This document shows, piece after piece, positions 16,118 to 25,464 of a DNA stretch of 49,236 bases. Positions within the stretch are counted from its first letter, which is position 1. Every line of letters starts with the position of its first letter. The position numbers and the translations under genes are program-made. The notes beneath the pieces are model-generated. The model was not told where the DNA came from, searched no databases, and saw only the letters and a list, made by a program, of their open reading frames with translations. This stretch comes from Mycobacterium asiaticum. Its GTDB lineage: Bacteria > Actinomycetota > Actinomycetes > Mycobacteriales > Mycobacteriaceae. The DNA lies in the NCBI RefSeq assembly GCF_001673315.1, contig NZ_LZLQ01000120.1:1-49236 (forward strand), in the 5' to 3' direction.

Positions 16118-17140
16118 ATGTCAGCTGAGCTGACCAACCTGCAGCTGCTTCAGGAACTTGAACCAGTCGTGGAGAAGTGCTTGAACCGGCACGAATCCAT
16201 GCACAAGAACTGGAACCCGCACGACTACATCCCATGGTCGGACGGCAAGAACTTCTACGCGCTCGGCGGGCAGGACTGGGAGCCCGGACAGTCGCAGTTA
16301 TCCGACGTAGCCCAGGTCGCGATGGTGCAAAACCTCATGACCGAAGACAACCTGCCGTCCTACCACCGCGAGATCGCGATGAACTTCGGCCTGGACGGCG
16401 CTTGGGGCACCTGGGTGAACCGCTGGACCGCCGAAGAGAACCGGCACGGGATCGCGTTGCGCGACTACTTGGTGGTGACCCGCGCGGTCGACCCGTACGA
16501 ACTGGAGAAGCTGCGTATCGAGGTGGTGAACCGGGGCTTCAGCCCGGGTCAGAATCACCAGGTTCGCGCCGATCTGTTCGCCGAGAGTCTGTTCGACTCG
16601 GTCATCTATGTCACGTTCCAGGAGCTGGCAACCCGGATCTCGCACCGCAACACCGGCAGGGCGTGCGAGGAGCCGATCGCCGATCAGTTGCTGGCCAAGA
16701 TCTCGGCGGACGAGAACCTGCACATGATCTTCTACCGCGACGTGACGGCGGCCGGGTTGGACGCTTCGCCGAATCAGGCGATGCGGTCGCTGCACAAGGT
16801 GCTGCGCAACTTCCAGATGCCGGGTTACCAAGTTCCCGAGTTCCGCCGCAAGGCCGTCATGATCGCCGTCGGCGGGGTGTACGACCCCCGCATCCACCTT
16901 GACGACGTGGTGATGCCAGTACTCAAGAAGTGGCGCATCTTCGAGCGCGAGGACTTCACCGGTGAAGCGGCCGCGCTCCGTGATGACCTGGGCAAGCTGG
17001 TCGAAGAGCTGGAAGAGTCCTGCGAGAAGTTCGAGATCTCCAAGCGGCGCCAACTCGAGCGGGAAGAGCGCACAGGTAAGCGGGTCTCCGCGGCCGAGCT
17101 GCACAAGACGGCCGGCAAGCTGGTGATGAGCGGGCGGTAA
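16118..17140 (+). CDS. desA1: Acyl-[ACP] desaturase DesA1
   Basis: This is a soluble stearoyl-ACP-desaturase-type di-iron enzyme of 340 aa that introduces double bases-pair-forming unsaturation, that is, C=C double bonds, into ACP-bound fatty acyl chains on the mycolic acid pathway. The start ATG follows a clear GGAGGG. The di-iron ligands are seen in the two ExxH motifs TAEENRHGIAL near residue 107 and SADENLHMIFY near 195. Further conserved parts are NLPSYHREIAMNFG near 82 and FQELATRISHRNTG near 168. It ends with a charged helical tail. It is four bases upstream of the dus start, so both may share a transcript. Length and position match Rv0824c. Confidence 0.95.
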   Translation: MSAELTNLQLLQELEPVVEKCLNRHESMHKNWNPHDYIPWSDGKNFYALGGQDWEPGQSQLSDVAQVAMVQNLMTEDNLPSYHREIAMNFGLDGAWGTWVNRWTAEENRHGIALRDYLVVTRAVDPYELEKLRIEVVNRGFSPGQNHQVRADLFAESLFDSVIYVTFQELATRISHRNTGRACEEPIADQLLAKISADENLHMIFYRDVTAAGLDASPNQAMRSLHKVLRNFQMPGYQVPEFRRKAVMIAVGGVYDPRIHLDDVVMPVLKKWRIFEREDFTGEAAALRDDLGKLVEELEESCEKFEISKRRQLEREERTGKRVSAAELHKTAGKLVMSGR

Positions 17141-17143
17141 TCG

Positions 17144-18277
17144 TTGCGTATCGGCGCCATTCAGCTGGCCAGCCCGGTGGTGCTGGCCCCGATGGCCGGA
17201 GTGACGAACGTCGCGTTCCGCACGCTGTGCCGCGAGCTCGAACAGTCCAAGGTCGGCACGATCAGCGGACTCTATGTCTGTGAGATGGTGACCGCGCGGG
17301 CGCTCGTCGAGCGTCACCCGGTCACCATGCACATGACCACGTTCTCCCCGGACGAGACGCCCCGCTCACTGCAGCTCTACACCGTGGATCCGGACACCAC
17401 CTATGCGGCCGCCAAGATGGTCGCGGACGAGGGATTGGCCGATCACATCGACATGAACTTCGGCTGTCCGGTGCCCAAGGTGACCAAGCGCGGTGGTGGC
17501 GCGGCGCTGCCCTACAAGCGCCGGTTGTTCGGCCGGATCGTGGCCGCCGCCGTGCGGGCTACGGAAGGCACGGACATCCCGGTGACGGTCAAATTCCGGA
17601 TCGGCATCGACGATGACCATCACACCCATCTGGACGCCGGACGCATCGCCGAAGCCGAGGGTGCAGCTGCGGTCGCACTGCACGCGCGCACCGCCGCTCA
17701 GCGTTACTCCGGCACCGCTGACTGGGATCAAATCGCGTGCCTGAAGCAGCAGGTCCGCACCATCCCGGTACTGGGCAACGGTGACATCTACGACGCCAGC
17801 GACGCCTTGGCCATGATGGCCAGCACCGGGTGCGACGGGGTGGTGATCGGACGCGGTTGCCTTGGTAGGCCCTGGCTTTTCGCGGAATTGTCGGCCGCCT
17901 TCACCGGCAGGCCGGCGCCTACCCCCCCGACGCTCGGTGAGGTTGCCGACATCATCCGCCGGCATGGTGAGCTGCTCGCCGCGCATTTCGGCGAGGACAA
18001 AGGCATGCGCGACATGCGTAAGCACATCGCCTGGTACCTGCACGGATTTCCGGCGGGCTCTGACCTGCGACGGGCATTGGCGCTGGTCAAAACACTCGAT
18101 GAGCTTGACGCGCTGCTGCGTCGGTTGGACGGCAGCGTGCCGTTTCCCGAGTCCGGAAGCGGTCCGCGGGGGCGCCAAGGCTCGCCGGCGCGGGTGGCGC
18201 TGCCCGAGGGCTGGTTGGCCGACCCGGACGACTGCCGGGTGCCCGATGGTGCTGACATGATGCACTCCGGCGGGTAA
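17144..18277 (+). CDS. dus: tRNA-dihydrouridine synthase, DusB type
   Basis: This FMN enzyme reduces specific uridines in the D-loop of tRNA. It has 377 aa from a TTG at 17144, four bases after desA1. Seen are the N-terminal LASPVVLAPMAGVTN (FMN phosphate region), the active-site cysteine segment NFGCPVPKVTKRGGGAAL near residue 105, the substrate/FMN motif VTVKFRIGI near 147, ALHARTAAQRYSG near 178, and the second FMN-binding stretch GNGDIYDASDALAMM then GCDGVVIGRGCLGRPWLF near 210-245. The C-terminal helical RNA-binding domain follows. It corresponds to Rv0823c. Confidence 0.93.
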   Translation: MRIGAIQLASPVVLAPMAGVTNVAFRTLCRELEQSKVGTISGLYVCEMVTARALVERHPVTMHMTTFSPDETPRSLQLYTVDPDTTYAAAKMVADEGLADHIDMNFGCPVPKVTKRGGGAALPYKRRLFGRIVAAAVRATEGTDIPVTVKFRIGIDDDHHTHLDAGRIAEAEGAAAVALHARTAAQRYSGTADWDQIACLKQQVRTIPVLGNGDIYDASDALAMMASTGCDGVVIGRGCLGRPWLFAELSAAFTGRPAPTPPTLGEVADIIRRHGELLAAHFGEDKGMRDMRKHIAWYLHGFPAGSDLRRALALVKTLDELDALLRRLDGSVPFPESGSGPRGRQGSPARVALPEGWLADPDDCRVPDGADMMHSGG

Positions 18278-18301
18278 GCCGCAAGTCAGGGTGGCCGAAC
18301 C

Positions 18302-18325
18302 GAGACGCTCTTGAAATCGCGTCTC
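18302..18325. terminator. Stem-loop after dus
   Basis: GAGACGC (18302-18308) and GCGTCTC (18319-18325) form a 7-bp stem with a 10-base loop, 25 bases after the dus stop. A run of six A follows at 18333-18338, so the poly-T side is on the minus strand and the stem is not a textbook terminator for dus. It may still end transcription in this GC-rich host. Confidence 0.4.
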
Positions 18326-18459
18326 AGCCGATAAAAAAGTACGATATGGGCTTAATGCAGTTACGCGGCGTCAGCTATGGCGGCGCTGCGTTGACGTTTG
18401 CGCGTAAACCGCACGCAACCTCGCGGACGTCCAGCTAGACCCTCGGAGGCCGGTAGGAC

Positions 18460-20754
18460 ATGAGTGACGGCGGCAAAGACGCCACTCCTGCCCGGCGGCG
18501 CGCCTCCAGCGCCGACGGCGGTGATGATTTCAATACCTCAAACTCGCAGCCGATGCCAGGCGCCGCGCCGTGGGAGCGCTTTTCTGACACAGATCGCCCG
18601 CACGAGTTGCATCGCTGGTCACCCGGTCCGATTGGGAAATCGCAGGCGCCAGACGGTGACGGCAATAAGAACGACGGCGGCAATAAGAACGGTGACGGCA
18701 ATAAGGACGGTGACGAGGCCGCGGCCGGAAACCGTAACGGTGGCGCGCTGAGCGTCGCTGAGCTGATTGCCCGGCTCGGTGCGACTGTCTCTGAGCGACC
18801 CGCCAATCATCACGTCGCCGAGGACTCCGACGACGACGCCGAGTTAGAACACCAGTCCCCGCCCGCCGACGAGGCCCACTCAGAACACCAGTCCCCGCCC
18901 ATCGACGAGGCCGACTTCGAGATCGACGAGAAGCTCGACACGCAGGTCCTCCCGATTCCGGCGTACTCCCTACAACTGCTTTCCGAGTTGCCCGATCTGG
19001 GCGATGCCAATTACCCGCACGATCCTTCGGAGGACGAGGACGAGGACGAGGACGGGGAAACCCCGACGACCCGGAAACTGCGCAAGCGGCGTCGCAAAAC
19101 CGCTGAACCCAGCGCCCGGGCCCCCAAGAACCGGCAGTCCAAAAAGCCCAAAGAAAAGCCCAGAGAAGAGCGCAACGAGAAGCCCCGCCGACGCCCGGTA
19201 CTGATTGCGGGCCGCTCGGTACTGACGATCGTGGCGCTGTTGGCGTTGGTAATGACCGGCGGTGCTTGGCAGTGGAGCTCTTCGAAGAACGGCCAGCTCA
19301 ACGTCGTCAGCGCACTGGACCCGGGTTCGGCCGACATCGTCGACCCCAATGCCCAATACGGCGACGAGAACTTCCTGATCGTCGGGATGGACTCCCGGCT
19401 GGGTGCGAACGCCAACGTAGGCGCCGGCGATACCGAGGACGCCGGAGGCGCACGCTCGGACACCGTGATGCTGGTGAACATTCCTGCGGACCGCAAACGC
19501 GTGGTCGCCGTTTCATTTCCGCGCGACCTCGCGATCAATCCCATCCAGTGTGAAGCCTGGAACCCCGAAGACGGGAAATACGGACCCATCTACGACCCGA
19601 AGACAGGTACGACGGGTCCCCGAATGGTCTACACCGAGACCAAACTGAACTCGGCGTTTTCCTTCGGCGGGCCCAAGTGCCTGGTCAAGGTGGTGCAAAA
19701 GCTCTCAGGCCTGAGCGTCAACCGATTCATCGCCGTTGACTTCGTCGGATTCGGCCGCATGGTCGAGGCGCTGGGCGGCGTCGAGGTGTGTAGCACCACG
19801 CCACTGAAGGACTACGAATTGGGCACGGTGCTCGCCCACGCCGGACGCCAGATCATCGACGGACCGACCGCGCTTAATTATGTGCGGGCCCGGCAGGTCA
19901 CCACTGAGAGCAATGGGGACTACGGACGCATCAAGCGCCAGCAACTTTTCCTGTCATCGCTGCTGCGGTCGATGATCTCCGAAGACACGCTGATGAACCT
20001 GAACAAACTCAACAACGTCGTCAACATGTTCATCGGCAACAGCTACGTCGACAACGTCAAGACCAAGGATCTGGTCGAACTGGGCCGGTCGTTGCAGCAT
20101 ATGGCCGCCGGACACGTCACCTTCGTCACCGTGCCCACCGGCGTGACCGACCAGGACGGCAACGAGCCTCCCCGCACAGCGGACATGAAAGCGCTTTTCG
20201 CCGCGATCATCAACGACGACCCGCTGCCGTTGGAGAACGACCAGAACGCCCAAAGCCTGGGAGCCTCCCGTACGTCCACTACAACGCCGACGACCCCCAA
20301 GAAGGCGCCCGAGGCCGCACCCAACAACGAGACACACCACGAGCAGGTGACCACCACCTCCCCGCATGAGGTCACGGTGCAGGTCTCCAATGGGACAAGC
20401 ACCGCCGGCCTGGCCGCTACAGCAGCCACCCAGCTCAAGGGCCACGGGTTCAACGTGATGACTCCGGATGACTATCCGAATTCGTTGAAGACCACCACCG
20501 TGTTCTTCTCCCCCGGCAACGAGCAGGCCGCCGCGACAGTGGCCGCAGCGTTCGGCACCTCGAAGGTCGCGCGGGTCACCGGGATCGGCTCGGTGATTCA
20601 GGTCGTGCTCGGACCGGACTTCAGCTCGGTCGGCACGCCGCCGCCCACCGGGTCCTCGATCAGCATGCAGATCAGTCGCAGCCCGAGCAGCACGCCGACC
20701 CGGCTGCCCGAGGATCTCACGGTCACCAACGCGGCCGACACCACGTGCGAGTAG
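18460..20754 (+). CDS. LytR-CpsA-Psr (LCP) family protein with long disordered N-terminus
   Basis: This membrane-anchored LCP protein of 764 aa matches the Rv0822c position. LCP enzymes attach polymers such as arabinogalactan to peptidoglycan. The first 245 or so residues are cytoplasmic and low-complexity: GNKNDGG-type repeats at about 64-86, two EHQSPP repeats near 130-147, an acidic run near 190, then a strongly basic stretch before one membrane helix at about 246-270 (LTIVALLALVMTGGAW). The LCP domain follows, with NFLIVGMDSR, ARSDTVMLVNI, AVSFPRDLAI, and the NYVRARQ / DYGRIKRQQ arginines near 465-490 that bind the phosphate. A Thr-rich linker leads to a C-terminal LytR_C domain from about 630 (VTVQVSNGTSTAGLA). 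The N-terminal tail is longer than in many relatives and may be phosphorylated or bind partners (inference). Confidence 0.92.
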   Translation: MSDGGKDATPARRRASSADGGDDFNTSNSQPMPGAAPWERFSDTDRPHELHRWSPGPIGKSQAPDGDGNKNDGGNKNGDGNKDGDEAAAGNRNGGALSVAELIARLGATVSERPANHHVAEDSDDDAELEHQSPPADEAHSEHQSPPIDEADFEIDEKLDTQVLPIPAYSLQLLSELPDLGDANYPHDPSEDEDEDEDGETPTTRKLRKRRRKTAEPSARAPKNRQSKKPKEKPREERNEKPRRRPVLIAGRSVLTIVALLALVMTGGAWQWSSSKNGQLNVVSALDPGSADIVDPNAQYGDENFLIVGMDSRLGANANVGAGDTEDAGGARSDTVMLVNIPADRKRVVAVSFPRDLAINPIQCEAWNPEDGKYGPIYDPKTGTTGPRMVYTETKLNSAFSFGGPKCLVKVVQKLSGLSVNRFIAVDFVGFGRMVEALGGVEVCSTTPLKDYELGTVLAHAGRQIIDGPTALNYVRARQVTTESNGDYGRIKRQQLFLSSLLRSMISEDTLMNLNKLNNVVNMFIGNSYVDNVKTKDLVELGRSLQHMAAGHVTFVTVPTGVTDQDGNEPPRTADMKALFAAIINDDPLPLENDQNAQSLGASRTSTTTPTTPKKAPEAAPNNETHHEQVTTTSPHEVTVQVSNGTSTAGLAATAATQLKGHGFNVMTPDDYPNSLKTTTVFFSPGNEQAAATVAAAFGTSKVARVTGIGSVIQVVLGPDFSSVGTPPPTGSSISMQISRSPSSTPTRLPEDLTVTNAADTTCE

Positions 20755-20812
20755 CCGCCATGACGCGCGCCGCCTCACCGCATTCCGTATATGGAGAACG
20801 TAGGCTTTACCC

Positions 20813-21451
20813 ATGAGGACCGCTTACCATGAGCAGCTCGCGGAACTGTCCGAGCGGCTAGGTGAAATGTGCGGGCTGGCTGGTCTGGCGATGGAGCGGG
20901 CCACCCAAGCCCTGCTGCAAGCCGATCTGGTGCTGGCCGAGCAGGTGATCACCGACCACGAGCGGATCTCGGCGCTCAGCAGCCAGGCGGAGGAAAGCGC
21001 CTTCGTCCTGCTCGCCTTGCAGGCGCCGGTCGCTGGTGATCTGCGAGCTATCGTCAGCGCGATCCAGATCGTCGCCGACATCGACCGGATGGGTGCGCTC
21101 GCGTTGCACGTCGCCAAGATCGCCCGTCGCAGACATCCCCAGCACGCGCTGCCCGAAGAGGTGAATGGCTACTTTGCTGAAATGGGCCGTGTCGCAGTCG
21201 AATTGGGCAACGGTGCGCAAGAAGTCCTGCAAACCCGCGACCCGGAGAAGGCCGCGCGGATCCGCGAAGATGACGACGCGATGGACGACCTGCACCGGCA
21301 CCTGTTCAGCGTTCTGATGGACCGGGAATGGCGGTACGGCGTGGCCGCCGCCGTCGATGTGACGTTGCTCGGACGGTTCTACGAACGCTTCGCCGACCAT
21401 GCCGTCGAGGTGGCGCGCCGGGTCATCTTCCAAGCCACCGGCACGCACTAA
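20813..21451 (+). CDS. phoY2: PhoU-family phosphate signalling protein (PhoY2-like)
   Basis: This 212-aa all-helical PhoU protein has two three-helix repeats. It links the Pst transporter to the SenX3-RegX3 phosphate sensor in mycobacteria and represses that response when phosphate is plentiful. The metal-binding EDDDAMDDLHRHLF-like segment is near residue 145 (REDDDAMDDLHRHLF) and the second signature ERFADHAVEVARRV near 190. The gene converges on pstB, and the stop codons overlap within 21448-21451. That placement beside a whole pst set strengthens the functional link. Confidence 0.94.
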   Translation: MRTAYHEQLAELSERLGEMCGLAGLAMERATQALLQADLVLAEQVITDHERISALSSQAEESAFVLLALQAPVAGDLRAIVSAIQIVADIDRMGALALHVAKIARRRHPQHALPEEVNGYFAEMGRVAVELGNGAQEVLQTRDPEKAARIREDDDAMDDLHRHLFSVLMDREWRYGVAAAVDVTLLGRFYERFADHAVEVARRVIFQATGTH

Positions 21452-22224
21452 CCGAATCGGCCGGAGATGTAGTCCTCGGTGGCTCGCTGGTTGGGGTTCG
21501 AGAAGATTTTCTCGGTGTCGTCGATCTCGACCAGACGGCCTGGTTTGCCTACCGCTTCCAGGTTGAAAAACGCCGTCTGATCACTCACCCGGGCGGCCTG
21601 CTGCATGTTGTGGGTGACGATGACGATGGTGTACTCCTGCTTCAACTCACTGATCAGTTCTTCGATCGCCATCGTCGAGATCGGGTCCAGCGCGGAGCAC
21701 GGCTCGTCCATCAGAAGCACGTCTGGTTGGACCGCGATGGCCCGGGCAATACACAACCGCTGTTGTTGCCCGCCGGACAGTCCGCCACCGGGCTTGTCCA
21801 GCCTGTTCTTGACCTCGTCCCACAGGTTGGCTCCGCGCAGCGAGTGTTCGGCGGTCTCGTCGAGCACCTGACGTTTGCGCACCCCCTGCAACTTCAGTCC
21901 AGCCACCACATTGTCACGAATTGACATGGCCGGGAACGGGTTTGGCCGCTGGAACACCATGCCGATAGCTCGGCGCACACCGACCGGGTCAACGCGGGAG
22001 CCGTAGATGTCCTCGTCATCGAGCAGCACGCTGCCTTCCACCCGGGCACCAGGAATCACCTCGTGCATCCGGTTCAGCGTGCGCAACACGGTTGTCTTGC
22101 CGCAGCCCGACGGGCCGATGAACGCCGTCACACTGCGAGGCAGAACCGACAGCGACACGTCGGCGACCGCGTGGAACGCTCCGTAGTAGATGTTGACCTC
22201 TTTGAGGTCCAACCGTTTAGCCAC
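21448..22224 (-). CDS. pstB: Phosphate ABC transporter ATPase PstB (PhoT position)
   Basis: This is the cytoplasmic ATPase of the high-affinity phosphate importer, 258 aa. Walker A is IGPSGCGKTT near residue 40, the Q-loop is GMVFQRPNPFP near 90, the ABC signature is LSGGQQQR near 150, Walker B is VLLMDEPCSALDP near 170, and the switch His is in VTHNMQQAARV. It is the last gene of the minus-strand pst set, 37 bases after pstA. In M. tuberculosis the gene at this place (Rv0820, phoT) stands without the other pst genes. Here it is part of a complete set. Confidence 0.96.
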   Translation of the reverse strand: MAKRLDLKEVNIYYGAFHAVADVSLSVLPRSVTAFIGPSGCGKTTVLRTLNRMHEVIPGARVEGSVLLDDEDIYGSRVDPVGVRRAIGMVFQRPNPFPAMSIRDNVVAGLKLQGVRKRQVLDETAEHSLRGANLWDEVKNRLDKPGGGLSGGQQQRLCIARAIAVQPDVLLMDEPCSALDPISTMAIEELISELKQEYTIVIVTHNMQQAARVSDQTAFFNLEAVGKPGRLVEIDDTEKIFSNPNQRATEDYISGRFG

Positions 22225-22261
22225 GAAATACAGCTCCTGCCTTGTTACTGCCTTGCACGGT

Positions 22262-23176
22262 TCATGTCTTCTTGGGGGCGAAAATCTTCGCGACCACCCT
22301 GGCGCCGGTATTGATCATCGCAATGAGCAGGATCAGCGTCAGCGCGGCACCCCACAGCCGGTCCGTCGGAACCGAGTTGGTACCAGCACCGGCCGTAGTC
22401 TGGTCATACATCATGCCGGGCAGCGAACCCATGAACCCGCGGAACATGTCGAAGTTCATGTCGTGCGCATACCCGACCAGGATGAGCAGCGGCGACGTCT
22501 CTCCCAGCACTCGGGCCAGCGCCAGCAGGATACCGGTGAGGATGCCGGACAGGCCGGTCGGCAGCACCACCCTGGCAATGGTCTTCCACTTCGGAATTCC
22601 GAGTGCGTAACTGGCCTCCCGCAGGTCCACCGGAACGATACGCAGCATCTCCTCCGTCGCCCGGGCAATCACCGGGAGCATCAACATCACCAGTGCCAGC
22701 GCCACCGCAAACTGGGATCGCGGCAGCCCCAACGCCGCCACCCACACCGCATAGATGAACAACGCGGCCACGATCGAGGGCACTCCGGCCAGGATATCCA
22801 CCGTGAAGGTGACCAGCCGGGCCAGTGGGCTGCGGCCGCCGTATTCGGCCAGGTAGATGCCTACCAGCACACCGATCGGGATCGAGATCACCGCGCACGC
22901 CAGGCCTAACAACAGCGTCCCTACGATCGCGTGGTAGGCCCCCCCTCCTGCCTCCAGGACCGTCATGCCCGCCTGCGAATGCGTCCACCAGTCGCGCGCG
23001 GCGAGCACCCGGAACCCCTTGACGACAACCGAGCACAACACCCATACCAGTGGCAGCAATGCGATCCCCATCGCGACGGTAACCAGGATGGTGGCCAAGC
23101 TATTGGCTATGCGACGGCGCCAGCCGAGGCCCGAGATAGTCCGCCACTTCAGCGGACGATCCAGCATCGACGTCAT
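22262..23176 (-). CDS. pstA: Phosphate ABC transporter permease PstA
   Basis: This membrane permease of 304 aa has about six helices. It starts with a cytoplasmic basic segment (WRRRIANSLATILVTVAMG). The EAA-type loop that contacts PstB reads EASYALGIPKWKTIARVVLPTGLSG (split: EASYALGIPKW near residue 205 and IARVVLPTGLSG after it). Also typical are VSIPIGVLVGIYLAEYGG and DILAGVPSIVAALFIY. Its start codon overlaps the pstC stop by four bases (23173-23176), showing translational coupling. Confidence 0.95.
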   Translation of the reverse strand: MTSMLDRPLKWRTISGLGWRRRIANSLATILVTVAMGIALLPLVWVLCSVVVKGFRVLAARDWWTHSQAGMTVLEAGGGAYHAIVGTLLLGLACAVISIPIGVLVGIYLAEYGGRSPLARLVTFTVDILAGVPSIVAALFIYAVWVAALGLPRSQFAVALALVMLMLPVIARATEEMLRIVPVDLREASYALGIPKWKTIARVVLPTGLSGILTGILLALARVLGETSPLLILVGYAHDMNFDMFRGFMGSLPGMMYDQTTAGAGTNSVPTDRLWGAALTLILLIAMINTGARVVAKIFAPKKT

Positions 23177-24225
23177 CCCTGCGGCCTTCCGGCGCGGGTG
23201 CCGGCCACCGCGCTGCGGGCCAGGGCGTTGACGACGAACGTCAGCAGGAAAAGCACCAGACCAGCTGCCACGTAGGCACCCGCTTTGTATTGGTTGTCGA
23301 ATTCGGTCGTGGTCCCGGCGATCTTGGTGGCGAAAGTGTTACCGCCGTCGAACAGCGACCAGCCGAACGCTTCCTGGGTGCCACGCAGAATGATCAGGAG
23401 CGCCATCGTCTCCCCCAGGGCCCGTCCCAATCCCAAGATCGCGCCGCTGAGGAATCCGGATCGACCGAACGGCAGCACGGTCGTCTTGACCACTTCCCAA
23501 CGGGTGGCGCCCAGCGCCAGCGCGGCTTCGATCTGTCCCTGTGGTGTCTGGACGAACACTTCGCGAGTGACCGCGGTGATGATCGGCAAGATCATCACCG
23601 CGAGCACGATCCCGGCGGTGAATATGGTGCCGCCACCGGCCATCGAGGCATTACCCGTGGCGAACAGAAAGCAGTGTCCCAGGTGGGTGTTCAACCAGCC
23701 GGCCAGCGGGCGCAGCTGCGGCGCCAGCACGTGCAGACCCCATACCCCGTAGATTATCGACGGCACCGCAGCCAGCAGATCGACCAGATAAGCGAGCAGG
23801 CCCGACATCCTCCGTGGCGCGTACTGGGTGAGGTAGATCGCCACCCCGAGGGCCACTGGCGTCGCCAGCAGCAGCGCAAACAACGACACGAAGACGGTCA
23901 CCTGCAGCAGTTCCAGGATGCCGAACTGCATCGCCGAGGTATCGGTGGTGACCCACGTGCCACCGAAGGTGAAGAAGTTCACCGTATTGCGGGCCATTGC
24001 CGGCGCGGCACGCCACGCCAGAAACCCTCCGATGGCGGCGATCAGCAGCACGATCAGAAGGCCGGAGCCTTCCGACAGCCTGCGAAAGATTCGCTCGCCC
24101 AGCTGAGGTTTGCCGTAACCCCAGGGACTGATCGGAACGACGGGTGGTTCCGGGAAAGGCGCGGCCACGACCTCGCCCGAACCCGCGTCGGAGGGGTTTG
24201 GCGTCGTCACTGTGGGTCCCGTCAA
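23173..24225 (-). CDS. pstC: Phosphate ABC transporter permease PstC
   Basis: This is the partner permease, 350 aa from a TTG at 24225; the GTG at 24210 (MTTPNPSDAG) is a credible alternative. A proline-rich cytoplasmic tail precedes the first helix (LLIVLLIAAIGGFLAW). Family segments are VALGVAIYLTQYAPRRM, VDLLAAVPSIIYGVWGL and the PstB-contacting loop EAALALGATRWEVVKT followed by GLGRALGETMALLIIL. It follows pstS after 45 bases and overlaps pstA. Together PstC and PstA form the phosphate channel. Confidence 0.94.
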   Translation of the reverse strand: MTGPTVTTPNPSDAGSGEVVAAPFPEPPVVPISPWGYGKPQLGERIFRRLSEGSGLLIVLLIAAIGGFLAWRAAPAMARNTVNFFTFGGTWVTTDTSAMQFGILELLQVTVFVSLFALLLATPVALGVAIYLTQYAPRRMSGLLAYLVDLLAAVPSIIYGVWGLHVLAPQLRPLAGWLNTHLGHCFLFATGNASMAGGGTIFTAGIVLAVMILPIITAVTREVFVQTPQGQIEAALALGATRWEVVKTTVLPFGRSGFLSGAILGLGRALGETMALLIILRGTQEAFGWSLFDGGNTFATKIAGTTTEFDNQYKAGAYVAAGLVLFLLTFVVNALARSAVAGTRAGRPQG

Positions 24226-24270
24226 TACCGTTACCGCTGGCTCGGCCGAGCCACGGCGGCCCCTGGCGGC

Positions 24271-25386
24271 TTACTGCAATGCGTTGATCGCGGTGACCAG
24301 GCGCTCCTTGACCTTATCCGGCAGCGGGACATACCCGGCGGAGGGAAGACCCGTTTGGCCACGATTGACCGCGGTGTTGAGAAACGCCTTCACCGCCGCG
24401 GCGGTGTCTGAGCCGTAACCCTTCGAGCACACAATCTCGTAGGTGGCCATCACCAGGGGGTAGGCCCTGGGATCTGCGGAACCGAACATCGAGCGCAGCT
24501 CTAGGACAAGGTCATTGCCGTGGCCGGCGAAAGAGACGGAGTTGGTGGCGTTGCCGGCGCTTTCCTCGGTAAGCGCGACTACGCCGTTACCGGTAGCCAG
24601 TTGCGCGAACGGCACCCCGGCGCGATCGGCGAAACCCTTCTCCACATAGCCGATACCGCCGGGGGTGGCTTTCACGCCCTGGATCACGCCGGTAGACCGT
24701 TGGGCGCCTTCGCCGATGCCACCGACGAATTCGGTGCCGATCCCGCGTGTCCAACTCTGCGGAGCCGCGGCCGCGAGGTACCGCTGGAAATTGTCCGTCG
24801 TTCCCGACGAATCCTTGCGGTAGATCGGCGTGATCTTGCTGTTTGGCAGCGCCACACCGGGATTGAGGGCCTGCAGTATCGGGTCGTTCCACATCCGGAT
24901 CCCGCCGCTGAAAATCTTGGCCAGCGCATCAGCGTCGACAACCAGTTTGGGCACGTCAGTCAGGTTGTACACCAACGCGATGGCACTGAACACCAGCGGC
25001 AGATCCCAGGCAGGATTTCCGTTGCAGCGCTGGGCGGCCGGGTCTATCTGAGCGGCGATCAAAGGTGAGTCGGAGCCGGCGAAGTCGACGTGACCGGCGA
25101 CGAACTGGGTGCGGCCGGCCCCGGAGCCGGTTGCGTTGTACGCCACCGTTTTTCCGGGACATGACTGGTCCCAAACCTGGTTGAAGATGGCGACCGCGAT
25201 CTGTTGTGCCGTCGAACCCTCGGCGGTCAGCTTGTTCTTGCCACCGCAGTCAGAGCCGCCGGACGAGGCTCCCTGAGCGGGTGCCGAGACGCGGTTGTCG
25301 TCGCTGCCACAGCCCGTCAGCGCTGCACCGCAGGTCGTCGCAGCCAATGCGATAGCCATTGCCCGCTTTACCGAGGCGAGTTTCAC
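24271..25386 (-). CDS. pstS: Phosphate-binding lipoprotein PstS
   Basis: This is the extracytoplasmic phosphate-binding protein of the importer, 371 aa from the GTG at 25386, which has AGGAAG eight bases upstream. The GTG three codons earlier is less well placed. A lipoprotein signal peptide is clear: basic start, hydrophobic AIALAATTCGAAL, lipobox LTGC with the acylated Cys near residue 26. Phosphate-binding features are EGSTAQQIAVAIFNQVW near 55, TGSGAGRTQFVAG near 88, DFAGSDSPL, and KDSSGTTDNFQRYL near 195. It lies 78 bases after mshD on the same strand. PstS is usually induced in low phosphate through RegX3, though I identified no RegX3 box. Confidence 0.95.
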   Translation of the reverse strand: MKLASVKRAMAIALAATTCGAALTGCGSDDNRVSAPAQGASSGGSDCGGKNKLTAEGSTAQQIAVAIFNQVWDQSCPGKTVAYNATGSGAGRTQFVAGHVDFAGSDSPLIAAQIDPAAQRCNGNPAWDLPLVFSAIALVYNLTDVPKLVVDADALAKIFSGGIRMWNDPILQALNPGVALPNSKITPIYRKDSSGTTDNFQRYLAAAAPQSWTRGIGTEFVGGIGEGAQRSTGVIQGVKATPGGIGYVEKGFADRAGVPFAQLATGNGVVALTEESAGNATNSVSFAGHGNDLVLELRSMFGSADPRAYPLVMATYEIVCSKGYGSDTAAAVKAFLNTAVNRGQTGLPSAGYVPLPDKVKERLVTAINALQ

Positions 25387-25464
25387 AGACTCCACTTCCT
25401 GAACGATTTCGACTCACCGTATGCCCGCCAGCGGGTGTCGCTACGCGCATCGATGCGTCCTGGC

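Noticed and set aside
16298..17332. Long minus-strand frame opposite desA1 and dus
   Set aside because: It is a typical high-GC shadow frame. Both plus-strand genes are firmly identified.
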